A stretch of 64,000 nucleotides of DNA from Polynucleobacter sp. AP-Latsch-80-C2 (GCF_018882185.1 NZ_JACVOY010000003.1:166641-230640), one strand, 5' to 3'; shown: positions 39,031 through 48,340, numbered from the stretch's first letter. Numbers and translations: made by a program. Notes: a model not told the origin generated them from the letters alone.

Positions 39031-39501
39031 ATGGAACACTCATTTTTAGTTTTTAATGTTGGCACTTATGTACTAGGAGTTCCTGCCGAAGAGTTAATTG
39101 AAGTAAATCGAAATTTGAGATACACTCAAGTTCCTGGCAGCCCCAAAATGATTAGAGGCATATTAAATTTACGGGGATTGCTGATGCCAGCAGTAGATAT
39201 GGGCGCCTATTTAGAAATTGCTGACTCTAAGTGTGAGTCATTTAGCATTATCTTGAAGGTGCATGAAAATAATATTGCTTTGATGGTAGATGCCATTGGC
39301 GACATTGTGACTTTTAATGATGAAGAGTTAGTGCTACCGCCAACCCATCTGTCAGGTCAGTTCCAAGAGGCGATACGGGGGGCATTTAGGTTATCAGAAG
39401 GCCTTCTGATAGTTTTAGATACAACTGCGATCTCTCGTAATGCTCAAAATCCTCAAGGCTCCAGTCTAGGTGATCTTCAATCTCTTCCTTTATCTACCTA
39501 G
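39031..39501 (+). CDS. cheW: CheW-type coupling protein
   Basis: Links the chemoreceptor to the kinase, 156 residues. FLVFNVGTYVLGVPAEELIEV and IRGILNLRGLLMPAVDMGAYL are the two conserved CheW strands regions (shown as FLVFNVGTYVLGVPAEE and RGILNLRGLLMPAVDMG). The ATG at 39031 follows the cheA stop by two bases; a TTG at 39025 overlapping that stop is an alternative. No cheY, cheR, cheB or motility genes are seen nearby, so the output of this module is unknown. Confidence 0.88.
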   Translation: MEHSFLVFNVGTYVLGVPAEELIEVNRNLRYTQVPGSPKMIRGILNLRGLLMPAVDMGAYLEIADSKCESFSIILKVHENNIALMVDAIGDIVTFNDEELVLPPTHLSGQFQEAIRGAFRLSEGLLIVLDTTAISRNAQNPQGSSLGDLQSLPLST

Positions 39502-39520
39502 ATATTAGTTGTTTCGATAT

Positions 39521-39685
39521 TTAAGCAAAAGACTCTAAAAATTCTTCCATCTTGATGGTAGTCATCTAAAAGAGAATGCGCCGTTGAAAGCTTTTGCGCG
39601 CCTCTACTTGATCATGTGGCAAACGATCATACTCTTTCAGCAGGCTGGTGATGATGGGGTTGTAATACTCTTTGACCGGTGACAT
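39521..39685 (-). pseudogene. Broken second copy of the 54-codon small gene
   Basis: The reverse strand reads MSPVKEYYNPIITSLLKEYD and RLPHDQVEARKSFQRRILF, then a TAG at codon 40 (39566-39568), then MTTIKMEEFLESFA and a stop. This aligns along its whole 54 codons with the intact small gene at 48341-48505, where codon 40 is a leucine. Only the one stop disrupts it, so the loss is recent, or a 39-residue product is still made. Its start lies right at the edge of the dehydrogenase relic at 39691. Confidence 0.7.
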
Positions 39686-39690
39686 CTGAA

Positions 39691-39992
39691 TTCCTTGGTA
39701 TATTGACAGTTAGTCTTTCTGGTAGTCAATTTTCCTATGAAGCAGATTCTTTTTTTAATCCAAAAGGCAATTGTCTACGGATAGAGCAGTTAATTTTGAC
39801 TATTAATCCAGGAATCTCAGGTGCAGGCGTCTATGCAAAAAGTATGACTACTTTCTTGAAGGAGCTTGCATTAGATTCAGGGTACGTTTGCCAGGGCGGC
39901 GCCGCTTTAAAAAGTGTGTAGTCGGATTTCAGGAAGGTGCAAACGTCTCCAATCTTATTGATTAAGAAATCCGTGCTGGTATTGCAAAATCA
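39691..39992 (+). pseudogene. Relic of a second Ldh2/ComC-type dehydrogenase (C-terminal third)
   Basis: One frame reads SLSGSQFSYEADSFFNPKGN and GAGVYAKSMTTFLKELALDSG, matching the C-terminal part of the intact gene at 30805 (SGSRFSYEADSFFDAKGN). After about 39885 the homology moves to another frame: VRLPGRRRFKKCVVGFQEGA then a stop codon, then EIRAGIAKS. So it carries at least one frameshift and one nonsense change and lacks the N-terminal two thirds. Nucleotide similarity to the intact gene is only moderate, so it descends from a separate paralogue and not from a recent duplication. Confidence 0.75.
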
Positions 39993-40005
39993 TAGCGCTA
40001 ATGTT

Positions 40006-40036
40006 TACGCTTATTTTATTTCTGTAAATAAGCGTA
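40006..40036 (-). terminator. Hairpin after cysN
   Basis: TACGCTTATTT (40006-40016) pairs perfectly with 40026-40036 around a 9-base loop, directly after the cysN stop on the minus strand. The following bases are not T-rich, so its strength as an intrinsic terminator is uncertain. Confidence 0.5.
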
Positions 40037-40037
40037 C

Positions 40038-41378
40038 TTATGCTTCCCGAATCATTCCTGCAGCAACGGTGTGGTTTGTTGCCTCATCAATCAGAATAAA
40101 AGCCCCAGTACGTTGAGATTGATTAAATAAGTCAGTAACAATTGGCTTTTGCAAGATAAAGTCAACGCGACCAATTTCATTGGTAGACAGCGCGTGTACG
40201 TCGCTTGCTTGAGAAAGTGTCTGTACATCCAATACCTGTTGAATGTTCTTCACTTTAGCGCCAACAGTATTGGTGGTGTGTCGTAAAGCGTATTTACGAC
40301 TCAAGGAGAGTGGTTCGCTATCTAACCAGCATAAATCAGCGGAAAATTGTTTACTTAGTACTGGTGGATGACTATCTTCAGCGCTAATAAATAAAGAGCC
40401 GCGTGATACATCAATATCTTCAGATAATTGAATAGCTACTGCTTGACCTGTTTCAGCTGAATCCACAGCATTATTGCCATTGGTTTGTTTGCTGCTTGAG
40501 CGATTGCCTAGATAGATCTCGGTAACAGTTGCTTCAGACCCGCTTGGTAGCACTTTAATCTTTTGGCCCTTACGGATGCTGCCGGACTCAATTTCTCCAA
40601 GGTAGCCACGGAAGTCATCAGAAGCACTGCCATCCTGGCGGGCTACATATTGAACAGGAAAGCGTAGTGACAGTTTTTCAGACTCAGGGCTAGTATCTAA
40701 ACTCTCTAGCCACTCAAGCAGGGTAGGACCTTTGTACCAGGGGGTATTTTTACTGGCAGTAACCACGTTGGCGCCAAGCAGTGCAGAGATTGGAATCAAA
40801 GTTGGCTTAGCTAGGCCAATCTTCTGGGTGAGATCCTCAATAGCAGTCTTGATGGTATCAAATACTTTCTCGTCAAACGCATATAGGTCCATCTTATTAA
40901 TGGCAAATACAACATGACGCAAGCCTAATAAATGCACAATGGCAGCGTGACGTTTCGTTTGCGCTAGTAAAGTTGCGGGAGTGGTGTTGAGATCCACACG
41001 GGTTGCATCAACCAAGATTACTGCCACATCGGATTGAGAGGCGCCGGTAACCAAGTTACGAGTGTATTGCTCATGGCCCGGGGCATCAGCAACAATAAAC
41101 TTACGCCTTGGGGTAGAGAAGTAGCGATAGGCTACATCAATCGTGATACCTTGCTCACGCTCTGCCTCTAAGCCGTCTGTTAAAAGAGCTAAGTCAACTC
41201 CTGCATCGGATGAGGTAACGCGAGCATGCTTGGTCTTTGAGAGTGACTCCAATTGATCGACCAAAATAGACTTGGTGTCATAGAGTAGGCGCCCAATTAA
41301 AGTGCTCTTACCATCATCAACGCTACCTGCGGTAATGAAGCGAACTACGTTTTCGTGCTGATTTTGAGTGCTAGTCAT
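40038..41378 (-). CDS. cysN: Sulfate adenylyltransferase, GTPase subunit
   Basis: GTPase that drives synthesis of adenylylsulfate (APS) by CysD. The 446-residue protein has the EF-Tu-like G motifs AGSVDDGKSTLIGRLL, DAPGHEQYTRN and NKMDL. It lacks the APS-kinase (CysC) fusion found in some relatives, consistent with the reductase upstream acting directly on APS. The start overlaps the cysD stop. Last gene of the assimilation operon. Confidence 0.94.
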   Translation of the reverse strand: MTSTQNQHENVVRFITAGSVDDGKSTLIGRLLYDTKSILVDQLESLSKTKHARVTSSDAGVDLALLTDGLEAEREQGITIDVAYRYFSTPRRKFIVADAPGHEQYTRNLVTGASQSDVAVILVDATRVDLNTTPATLLAQTKRHAAIVHLLGLRHVVFAINKMDLYAFDEKVFDTIKTAIEDLTQKIGLAKPTLIPISALLGANVVTASKNTPWYKGPTLLEWLESLDTSPESEKLSLRFPVQYVARQDGSASDDFRGYLGEIESGSIRKGQKIKVLPSGSEATVTEIYLGNRSSSKQTNGNNAVDSAETGQAVAIQLSEDIDVSRGSLFISAEDSHPPVLSKQFSADLCWLDSEPLSLSRKYALRHTTNTVGAKVKNIQQVLDVQTLSQASDVHALSTNEIGRVDFILQKPIVTDLFNQSQRTGAFILIDEATNHTVAAGMIREA

Positions 41379-42301
41379 CAGAAGTAGCCTTCTTTTTTGC
41401 GGCGCTCCATAGAGGCCTCGTTGGTTTGATCGTCCATGCGAGTGGCGCCACGCTCTGTGATTTCAGAAATGGCGGTTTCAGCAATAATCTCCAGTGGAGT
41501 TGATGCAGTGCTTAGAACTGGACAGGTACAGCTGATATCACCCACAGTGCGAAAACGCACGCTCAGGACCTCACTAATAGCATCTACTGCTTTTGGTGTA
41601 ACGTTAGTTACTGGTAGCAATAAATTATTTTTCTTAACTACTTCACGCTGGTGTGTGTAATAGATGCTAGGGAGTTCTAGTTTCTCGCGAGCAATGTATT
41701 GCCAAATATCGAGTTCAGTCCAATTTGAGATTGGGAAAACACGCATATTTTCACCTTTAGCGATACGTGCGTTGTAGAGGTTCCAGAGCTCGGGACGTTG
41801 TGCTTTGGGATCCCATTGGCCGAATTCATCACGGAAGGAGAATATACGCTCCTTAGCGCGAGCTTTTTCTTCATCACGACGGGCGCCTCCCATGAGAGCG
41901 TCAAATTCGTGTTCTGCGATAGCTTCTAGCAAAGTTACTGCTTGGGCGGCATTGCGGGAATCGGTTTCCTTGCGCAAGCGCACAGTACCTTTTTTGATGG
42001 AGTCTTCAACATGACCCACAATCAGCTTTACACCCGTCTTTTGTACTATAGCATCACGAAAGGCGATCACTTCTGGGTAGTTATGTCCTGTATCAATATG
42101 CAAAATAGGAAAAGGTAATTTCACTGGACGATCGCCAAACTGGAATGCCTTACGCGCTAAGTGGAACATCACAATAGAGTCTTTACCGCCCGAGAAAAGC
42201 ATGGCTGGGTTGGAGCACTGCGCTACCACTTCACGGATGATGTAGATCGATTCCGCTTCAAGCCAATCTAAGTGATCATCCAGTAATTTTTGTTCTGACA
42301 T
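41378..42301 (-). CDS. cysD: Sulfate adenylyltransferase, catalytic subunit
   Basis: ATP-sulfurylase catalytic subunit of 307 residues. The PP-loop SGGKDSIVMFHLA binds ATP, and RDEEKARAKERIFSFRDEFG and RFRTVGDISCTCPV are conserved CysD blocks. The stop shares a base with the cysN start. Upstream, cysH ends 41 bp away in the same direction. Confidence 0.95.
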   Translation of the reverse strand: MSEQKLLDDHLDWLEAESIYIIREVVAQCSNPAMLFSGGKDSIVMFHLARKAFQFGDRPVKLPFPILHIDTGHNYPEVIAFRDAIVQKTGVKLIVGHVEDSIKKGTVRLRKETDSRNAAQAVTLLEAIAEHEFDALMGGARRDEEKARAKERIFSFRDEFGQWDPKAQRPELWNLYNARIAKGENMRVFPISNWTELDIWQYIAREKLELPSIYYTHQREVVKKNNLLLPVTNVTPKAVDAISEVLSVRFRTVGDISCTCPVLSTASTPLEIIAETAISEITERGATRMDDQTNEASMERRKKEGYF

Positions 42302-42342
42302 TCTGTAAATTATTTCTACTAAGTTTTAATGTTTAATTTGAA

Positions 42343-43098
42343 TTATTTATTAACGTGCAAGCCACATTCTTTGCTATCACTTTGCAGCCACCACCAGCGA
42401 CCAGCACGTATGTCTTCATCCTTCTTAACCTGACGGGTGCAGGGTTCGCAGCCAATACTAGGGTAACCCTTCAGATGTAAAGGGTGAATTGGAGTCTTCT
42501 CTTGTTTGATGTAAGTCCAGATATCCGCTTCACTCCAATCAAATAAAGGATTGAACTTTGAGATGCCCCGTGCATCATCGAGCTCTTCTAAATTAAGCTC
42601 AGTACGAGTGGTGGATTGCTCGCGTCGCTGGCCGGTAATCCAGGCATCGGCGCCAAGAAGTGCGGCATTGAGTGGCTTAATCTTACGCGCTCCACAGCAA
42701 GCTTTCTTAGACTCCTCACCATCGTAAAAACCATTCATACCATATTGTTCGATGAATGCTTGTACATCGGATTCATGGGGATACACTTTTTCAATCACAA
42801 CGCCGTAATGGTCTTCAGTAATTTTGACCATATCTACGGTTTCTTGATGCAGGCGTCCAGTCGCTAAGGTGAATAACTTAATCTTTGCACTAGCCTTGGC
42901 GATAGCGTCGGTAATCACCATGTCTTCTGCTGCTAAGCTAGTTGCAAATCGAACGTCAGAAAAGCGCTTGGAAATATCGGCCAAGCGCTGTTTTAAAACG
43001 GCAGACTTATCAGCAAGCTCCTCAAAAGTGAGGGCGCTTGGTGGAATTGACCAAAATACGGGTTTTTCGAGGGTAGATTGTTGATTTTGCTGGGTCAT
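42343..43098 (-). CDS. cysH: Adenylylsulfate (APS) reductase, assimilatory
   Basis: Reduces activated sulfate to sulfite. The 251 residues include the cysteine pairs KACCGARKIKPL and GCEPCTRQV that bind a [4Fe-4S] cluster in APS-type reductases and are absent from PAPS-type enzymes. The catalytic cysteine is near the C-terminus (KECGLHVNK). No cysC is present, which agrees with APS being the substrate. A CysB-like dyad lies in the 159-bp leader, and GGAG precedes the ATG. Contrary to many Burkholderiales, no cysI (sulfite reductase) gene is adjacent. Confidence 0.92.
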   Translation of the reverse strand: MTQQNQQSTLEKPVFWSIPPSALTFEELADKSAVLKQRLADISKRFSDVRFATSLAAEDMVITDAIAKASAKIKLFTLATGRLHQETVDMVKITEDHYGVVIEKVYPHESDVQAFIEQYGMNGFYDGEESKKACCGARKIKPLNAALLGADAWITGQRREQSTTRTELNLEELDDARGISKFNPLFDWSEADIWTYIKQEKTPIHPLHLKGYPSIGCEPCTRQVKKDEDIRAGRWWWLQSDSKECGLHVNK

Positions 43099-43169
43099 TT
43101 AGATACTCCGAGCGAAAGGCATATAGGCCTTTTTGACTCTGACTCAGCAGTTTATTGGCTATTCTTATA

Positions 43170-43189
43170 ACTTACAAATATATATAAGT
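43170..43189 (-). promoter_or_regulatory. Candidate CysB site upstream of cysH
   Basis: ACTTA-N10-TAAGT forms an AT-rich dyad between cysB and cysH, about 75 bp before cysH. A LysR-type T-N11-A arrangement can be drawn within it. Support is only positional plus the dyad. Confidence 0.35.
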
Positions 43190-43257
43190 CATCGATTTAT
43201 ACCTAAAAGTAATGATTTAAAAGCCTCTAAGTCGAGTAAATAGGGTGAATTTGACCT

Positions 43258-44199
43258 TTAATCAAGGTCTATATCAGTTTCGGGCTTTAGCGCTGCCTTG
43301 ACTTTGGCCTCATCAAGCTTGGGTGAGCATAGTTCAATAAATTCATAGGCAAATCCACGCAAGAAGTAGCCTTTACGTAATGCGATTCGGGTCGTGTTGT
43401 CTTCGAATAAGTTACCAACATCTAGAAGGGAAAGTTTGCTATCACGCTCTTCTTGGTATGCCATTGAGGCAATGATGCCAATTCCTAGACCAAGCTCTAC
43501 ATATGTTTTGATAACGTCCGCATCTAGTGCAGACATCACGATATCTGGAGTAATGGCTGCTTTCGCAAATGTTTCATCAACCGATTTTCTACCGGTAAAT
43601 CCTTCGTGATAGGTCACAATGGGATATTCGGCAATTTCCTCTAGAGTTAAATTCTTCTTGCCTTCGAGTGGATGGCCCTTTGGAACAACCACGGTATGGT
43701 GCCAAGTGTAGTACGGGAAAGTAACTAACTCAGGTATGCCTTCCAGTGCCTCGGTCGCAATACCAATATCTGCGTGACCTTCTAGCAAGAGCTCGACGAT
43801 TTCTTGGGGACTGCCTTGATGGAGGGCTAAATGTACATTTGGAAATTTTTTCTTAAATTGACTAACTACATTTGGCAATGCATAACGCGCTTGTGTATGA
43901 GTAGTAGCAATGGTGAGCTGACCTTTGTCTGCTTGACTAAATTGAGCTCCGAGTTGCTTAATATTTTTAGTATCAAGCAAGATACGCTCTACGATCGTTA
44001 GTAGCTCTTTGCCAGGCTCCGTAAGGCCTAACAGGCGCTTACCTTTGCGAACAAATAACTCAACCCCTAACTCATCCTCCAAGTCTAGAATATGCTTACT
44101 AACACCTGATTGCGAAGTAGCTAGAGCATTTCCCACTTCGGTTAAGTTGAAGTTGCGACGGACGGTTTCGCGAATGATGCGGAGTTGTTGAAAGTTCAT
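43258..44199 (-). CDS. cysB: LysR-family sulfur assimilation regulator
   Basis: CysB-type activator of sulfate assimilation, 313 residues. MNFQQLRIIRETVRRNFNLT and SQSGVSKHILDLEDELGVEL (each a conserved CysB stretch) form the winged helix. The effector domain contains TTHTQARYALP and GLGIGIIASMAY, and family ligand residues in the TTHTQ motif are intact. It lies between cysA (40 bp upstream) and cysH, reading the same way, so it is embedded in the gene set it controls. Confidence 0.93.
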   Translation of the reverse strand: MNFQQLRIIRETVRRNFNLTEVGNALATSQSGVSKHILDLEDELGVELFVRKGKRLLGLTEPGKELLTIVERILLDTKNIKQLGAQFSQADKGQLTIATTHTQARYALPNVVSQFKKKFPNVHLALHQGSPQEIVELLLEGHADIGIATEALEGIPELVTFPYYTWHHTVVVPKGHPLEGKKNLTLEEIAEYPIVTYHEGFTGRKSVDETFAKAAITPDIVMSALDADVIKTYVELGLGIGIIASMAYQEERDSKLSLLDVGNLFEDNTTRIALRKGYFLRGFAYEFIELCSPKLDEAKVKAALKPETDIDLD

Positions 44200-44239
44200 G
44201 CTTAATTATCAGTCTTTTGGTTATTTTTATGCAATCTGA

Positions 44240-45325
44240 TTACTTGGTATTTTCAAAAACCCGTAATTGAGAGGGCACAATACGCACTTGTTGCCCCTCA
44301 GCCAGACCTCGTTTGGTAACTTCAGATCTTGGTAGCTCCACTTCGTAAAAGTGAGGCGCTGATTTTGTATCTGAACTGGCAATAGCTGAAAGCTCGATTC
44401 TGGAGTTCAATCCAAAAGAGAGAATACGGTCAATAACCGCCACAACACCATCATTACTCTCATTTTCTCCAACAATATCTAATTCGTGTGGGCGGGCAAA
44501 TGCTAGTACTGATGCTCCCTGCGCTATGGAATCAGATTGATCATGTTTTAGATTGTGTTTGCCCACCTGAATTCCTTCGCCCTCTACACGGCCATGGAAT
44601 AAGTTCACATTGCCCAAGAAGCCATATACAAATGGGGTAGCAGGGTAGTCATAAACTTCATCTGGGCTACCAATTTGCTCAACATTGCCCTGGTTCATGA
44701 GAACAATACGGTCCGCTACCTCTAATGCTTCCTCCTGATCATGTGTAACAAAGATCGAGGTGATATGCAATTCATCATGTAGCTTACGTAACCAACGACG
44801 TAGTTCTTTGCGAACTTTGGCATCTAATGCGCCAAAAGGCTCATCCAGTAATAGTACTTTCGGTTCAACTGCGAGGGCTCGAGCCAATGCAATGCGTTGG
44901 CGTTGACCGCCGGATAACTGTGCAGGAAATCGATCATGCAGCCAATCTAATTGCACAAGCTTAAGAAGTTCATGCACCTTATGGGCAATCTCCCCCTTGC
45001 TTGGACGTTCTTTGCGATTCTTTACATTCAAACCAAAGGCAACATTGTCAAAAACGGTCATATGCTTAAAAAGCGCATAGTGTTGAAATACAAATCCAAC
45101 CTGCCGATCACGCACTGGAGTTGCTGAAGTGTCAATGCCATCCAGAATGATATTCCCGCTATCAGGAGTTTCGAGACCGGCAATGATACGCAATAGTGTC
45201 GTCTTTCCGCAGCCGGATGGGCCAAGGAGTGCGACTAGCTCACCAGAGGGAAAGTCTAGAGAAACATTATTTAAGGCAACGAAGTCACCGAATTTTTTTG
45301 AAACGTTCTTAACGGTAATACTCAT
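44240..45325 (-). CDS. cysA: Sulfate/thiosulfate ABC importer, ATPase
   Basis: ATP-binding subunit of 361 residues: Walker [10 protein letters not shown], signature [15 protein letters not shown], Walker [13 protein letters not shown] and switch region [14 protein letters not shown]-terminal TOBE-like regulatory domain (about 240-355) follows. The start overlaps the cysW stop by four bases. Part of sbp-cysT-cysW-cysA. Confidence 0.95.
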   Translation of the reverse strand: MSITVKNVSKKFGDFVALNNVSLDFPSGELVALLGPSGCGKTTLLRIIAGLETPDSGNIILDGIDTSATPVRDRQVGFVFQHYALFKHMTVFDNVAFGLNVKNRKERPSKGEIAHKVHELLKLVQLDWLHDRFPAQLSGGQRQRIALARALAVEPKVLLLDEPFGALDAKVRKELRRWLRKLHDELHITSIFVTHDQEEALEVADRIVLMNQGNVEQIGSPDEVYDYPATPFVYGFLGNVNLFHGRVEGEGIQVGKHNLKHDQSDSIAQGASVLAFARPHELDIVGENESNDGVVAVIDRILSFGLNSRIELSAIASSDTKSAPHFYEVELPRSEVTKRGLAEGQQVRIVPSQLRVFENTK

Positions 45326-46194
45326 AGTGGTCCTTCGATTGCAGGTGCTGCATTTGTTTCTGATTTAAGTCGCCATTCGACATAAGTTTTAGCGGCCAAT
45401 GTCAGTAGCGCCAATAAGGCGAGCAAAGATGCTACTGCAAAGGCAGCAACATAGTTATATTCGTTATAAAGAATCTCTACTTGGAGCGGGATGGTGTTGG
45501 TATAGCCACGAATATGGCCTGATACAACGGATACCGCGCCAAACTCACCCATTGCTCTTGCATTACAAAGAATGACTCCGTACAGAAGTCCCCATTTAAT
45601 GTTCGGTAGGGTTACGTACCAGAATGTTTGCCAACCAGTCGCACCCAATACGGTAGCCGCCTCCTCTTCTTCACGGCCTTGGGCCTCCATGAGCGGGATT
45701 AGTTCACGAGCTACAAATGGAAAGGTGACAAAGATGGTGGCCAGAATGATGCCCGGTACAGCAAAGATGATCTTGATGTCATGCTCTGAGAGCCAGCCGC
45801 CAAACCAACCTTGGGCACCAAATACCAGTACAAAGATTAAGCCAGCAATCACTGGTGAGACGGAAAATGGTAGGTCAATCAGTGTGATAAGAAGATGTTT
45901 GCCCCTGAAATCAAACTTAGCAATTGCCCAAGATGCCGCCACACCAAATATTAAGTTGAGGGGTACAGCAATTCCTGCAGCAAGAAGTGTCAGCTGAATA
46001 GCAGACCAAGTATCCGGTTCAATAATCGCGTTAAGGTAGTAGACCCAGCCTTTATGAAGGGCTTCTGTAAATACAGATAGGAGGGGTAGCAACAAGAAGA
46101 CACTAAAAAAGCTGAGTGATAAAAATAAAACTAAGGCTTTAACAATAAAAGAGTCGCGTGTAGCAGCGCTACGCTCAAACCGAGTTGCATTCAT
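45322..46194 (-). CDS. cysW: Sulfate/thiosulfate ABC importer, permease CysW
   Basis: Permease of 290 residues with six hydrophobic segments and the EAA loop [21 protein letters not shown] (seen as [12 protein letters not shown] and QTFWYVTLP). [20 protein letters not shown] near the end is a CysW signature. Its start shares one base with the cysT stop region and its end overlaps cysA. Confidence 0.94.
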   Translation of the reverse strand: MNATRFERSAATRDSFIVKALVLFLSLSFFSVFLLLPLLSVFTEALHKGWVYYLNAIIEPDTWSAIQLTLLAAGIAVPLNLIFGVAASWAIAKFDFRGKHLLITLIDLPFSVSPVIAGLIFVLVFGAQGWFGGWLSEHDIKIIFAVPGIILATIFVTFPFVARELIPLMEAQGREEEEAATVLGATGWQTFWYVTLPNIKWGLLYGVILCNARAMGEFGAVSVVSGHIRGYTNTIPLQVEILYNEYNYVAAFAVASLLALLALLTLAAKTYVEWRLKSETNAAPAIEGPL

Positions 46195-47030
46195 TAACGA
46201 ACCCTCCCAGTACGCTTGGCAGTCCAGGCTTGTAGGCCATTAATGGCCAGCAACAAGACTAACGAGATCAGCAGCATCACGCATGCAATCGCTGTTGCAC
46301 CTGCATAGTCATATTGTTCAAGCTTAGTAATAATTATTAAAGGGGTGATTTCTGAAACCATCGGAATATTACCGGCAATAAAAATCACTGAGCCGTATTC
46401 GCCGACAGCTCGCGCAAAGGCAAGGGCAAAGCCAGTGAGCAGTGCCGGTAGCAAAATTGGCAGCACCACAGTCCTAAAGGTTTGCCAACGACTTGCGCCC
46501 AAGCTCGCGGCCGCCTCTTCAAGCTCCAATTCAATCTCTTCCAGAATGGGTTGAACCGTCCGCACGACAAAGGGCAAGCCAATAAAGATGAGTGCCACTA
46601 GGACACCCCAGGGTGTGAAGGCAATCTTGATGCCCAAGGGTTCAAGGTATTTACCAATCCAGCCATTTTTGGAGTAGAGAGCAGCTAGGGCAATACCTGT
46701 TACTGCGGTAGGTAGCGCAAAAGGAAGATCTACCAATGCATCTACAAGATTTTTGCCAATAAAGGTATATCGAACTAAAGCCCAGGCAAGCAATAAACCA
46801 AAGAAAGTATTAATTAAACCTGCAAATAAGGCCATGCCAAAACTGAGTCGATACGAGGCCATTACTCTTGGTGAAGTCACTGCGTCGATAAATGCAGGAA
46901 AGGTCAAGCTCGTTGTTTTAAAAACGACCGCAGAAAGCGGAATTAAAACAATCAAAGAAAGGTAAATGATGGTGTAACCAAGGGATAAACCAAAACCAGG
47001 GAAGATGCTATTTTTCTTTACTGGAGACAT
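46194..47030 (-). CDS. cysT: Sulfate/thiosulfate ABC importer, permease CysT (CysU)
   Basis: Partner permease of 278 residues. The EAA loop is EEAAASLGASRWQTFRTVVLP (as EEAAASLGASRW and QTFRTVVLP), followed by GEYGSVIFIAGNIPMVSEI, a CysT signature. It is 154 bp after the binding-protein gene, and a strong hairpin stands in that gap. Confidence 0.94.
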   Translation of the reverse strand: MSPVKKNSIFPGFGLSLGYTIIYLSLIVLIPLSAVVFKTTSLTFPAFIDAVTSPRVMASYRLSFGMALFAGLINTFFGLLLAWALVRYTFIGKNLVDALVDLPFALPTAVTGIALAALYSKNGWIGKYLEPLGIKIAFTPWGVLVALIFIGLPFVVRTVQPILEEIELELEEAAASLGASRWQTFRTVVLPILLPALLTGFALAFARAVGEYGSVIFIAGNIPMVSEITPLIIITKLEQYDYAGATAIACVMLLISLVLLLAINGLQAWTAKRTGRVR

Positions 47031-47123
47031 CCTCAGAGTCTAGGGCCCGCACCGTCAAAAGGGAAACAAGAAAAGGTCATTAACTTATATGCAAAATGAA
47101 TATAAGCTCGGTGCGGATGTCAA

Positions 47124-47153
47124 AACAGCCCAGAGCATAATGTCTGGGCTGTT
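47124..47153 (-). terminator. Hairpin between sbp and cysT (partial terminator)
   Basis: An 11-bp perfect stem (AACAGCCCAGA, 47124-47134, with 47143-47153) and 8-base loop are followed on the minus strand by TTTTG. It probably lets only part of the transcripts continue into cysT, giving more binding protein than permease. Confidence 0.7.
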
Positions 47154-47184
47154 AAAGGTTTCTGATAATGAAAGGCTTGAGGAA

Positions 47185-48189
47185 TTATTTAACAATAATC
47201 TCGTCAAAAACACCCCCATCATTAAAGTGGGTCTTTTGAGCCTTCTGCCACCCGCCAAATACTTGGTCAATCGTGACTAACTTCACTTTGGCGAACTGAC
47301 TGGCATATTTAGCCGCCACCTTAGGATCGCGGGGGCGATAGTAGTTCTTTGCGGCGATCTCTTGTCCTTCTGGCGTGTAGAGATTTTGCAAATACGCAGT
47401 CGCTACCTTGCGGGTACCCTTTTTGTCTACTACTTTATCTACTACAGCAACTGGTGGTTCGGCCAGGATTGAAATAGACGGTGTGACGATCTCATATTTA
47501 TCTGGACCTAACTCTTTAACGGCTAAGTAAGCTTCATTTTCCCAAGCAATCAGCACATCACCAATACCGCGTTCAGTAAAGGTTGTGGTTGATCCACGTG
47601 CGCCAGAGTCCAAAACCTTGACATTGGCATAGAGTTTTTTCACAAACTCTTTTGCCTTCACATCATTGCCGCCAGGCTGTTTGAGTGCATACGCCCAAGC
47701 CGCAAGATAGTTCCAGCGTGCGCCACCAGAAGTTTTCGGATTTGGGGTGATTACCTCTATACCTGGTTTGGCAAGGTCATTCCAGTCCTTAATGCCCTTT
47801 GGATTACCTTTGCGAACGAGGAATACGATAGTTGATGTGTAAGGAGAAGAGTTATCTTTGAATTTCTTTTGCCAATCCTTGGCTACCAAACCTTTTTCCG
47901 CAAGGATATCAATGTCATAAGCCAGTGCGAGTGTGACTACGTCAGCATCTAAGCCGTCCAGCACGGCGCGCGCCTGTTTGCCTGATCCACCATGGGACTG
48001 TTTAATGGAGATGTCTTGACCAGATGATTTTTTCCAGTCGGCAACAAAGACTTTATCGTAATCTTGGTAGAGCTCGCGAGTAGGGTCATATGACACATTC
48101 AAGATGCTTTGTTGTGCAAAGCTAGTAGAGATTATGCCAAGACTTAAAAGTAGGCCTCCTAGTATTTTTGATAAGCCAGAATGGTTCAT
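47185..48189 (-). CDS. sbp: Periplasmic sulfate-binding protein
   Basis: Sulfate receptor of the cysTWA importer, 334 residues. The signal peptide ends near [26 protein letters not shown] and [27 protein letters not shown] are conserved family stretches (each visible in parts), and [16 protein letters not shown] lines the ligand site. It could also bind thiosulfate (CysP). Its ribosome-binding site AAAGGAAT lies inside an 11-bp hairpin in the leader. Confidence 0.94.
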   Translation of the reverse strand: MNHSGLSKILGGLLLSLGIISTSFAQQSILNVSYDPTRELYQDYDKVFVADWKKSSGQDISIKQSHGGSGKQARAVLDGLDADVVTLALAYDIDILAEKGLVAKDWQKKFKDNSSPYTSTIVFLVRKGNPKGIKDWNDLAKPGIEVITPNPKTSGGARWNYLAAWAYALKQPGGNDVKAKEFVKKLYANVKVLDSGARGSTTTFTERGIGDVLIAWENEAYLAVKELGPDKYEIVTPSISILAEPPVAVVDKVVDKKGTRKVATAYLQNLYTPEGQEIAAKNYYRPRDPKVAAKYASQFAKVKLVTIDQVFGGWQKAQKTHFNDGGVFDEIIVK

Positions 48190-48192
48190 TGC

Positions 48193-48219
48193 AATTCCTT
48201 TCAGTAGATGAAAGGAATT
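48193..48219 (-). promoter_or_regulatory. Leader hairpin covering the sbp ribosome-binding site
   Basis: AATTCCTTTCA (48193-48203) and its exact complement (48209-48219) have a 5-base loop. On the minus strand the 3' arm contains AAAGGAATT, the only Shine-Dalgarno-like sequence before the sbp ATG, so folding would hide it. Confidence 0.6.
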
Positions 48220-48295
48220 TAGAGGTAAATATCTAAGCTGTGAAGCAAGAAATTGTGGATTGCTTATTAAAAAATGGAATGATCAGGATTTAGAT

Positions 48296-48320
48296 CAAAA
48301 AAAACCACCTTGCGGTGGTT
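48296..48320 (-). terminator. Rho-independent terminator after the small gene
   Basis: AACCACC (48303-48309), loop TTGC, GGTGGTT (48314-48320). On the minus strand the stem is followed by a run of T (48296-48302). It lies 20 bp after the 54-residue gene and before sbp. Confidence 0.88.
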
Positions 48321-48340
48321 CTAGTATTGGTTTGCTAATT

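Noticed and set aside
39679..39921. Independent 80-residue protein-coding gene
   Set aside because: It is the C-terminal fragment of an Ldh2-family gene with homology continuing past its stop in another frame.
47089..47280. Plus-strand 63-codon reading frame between cysT and sbp
   Set aside because: It overlaps the end of sbp and the hairpin on the opposite strand, with no ribosome-binding site; treated as a chance frame.
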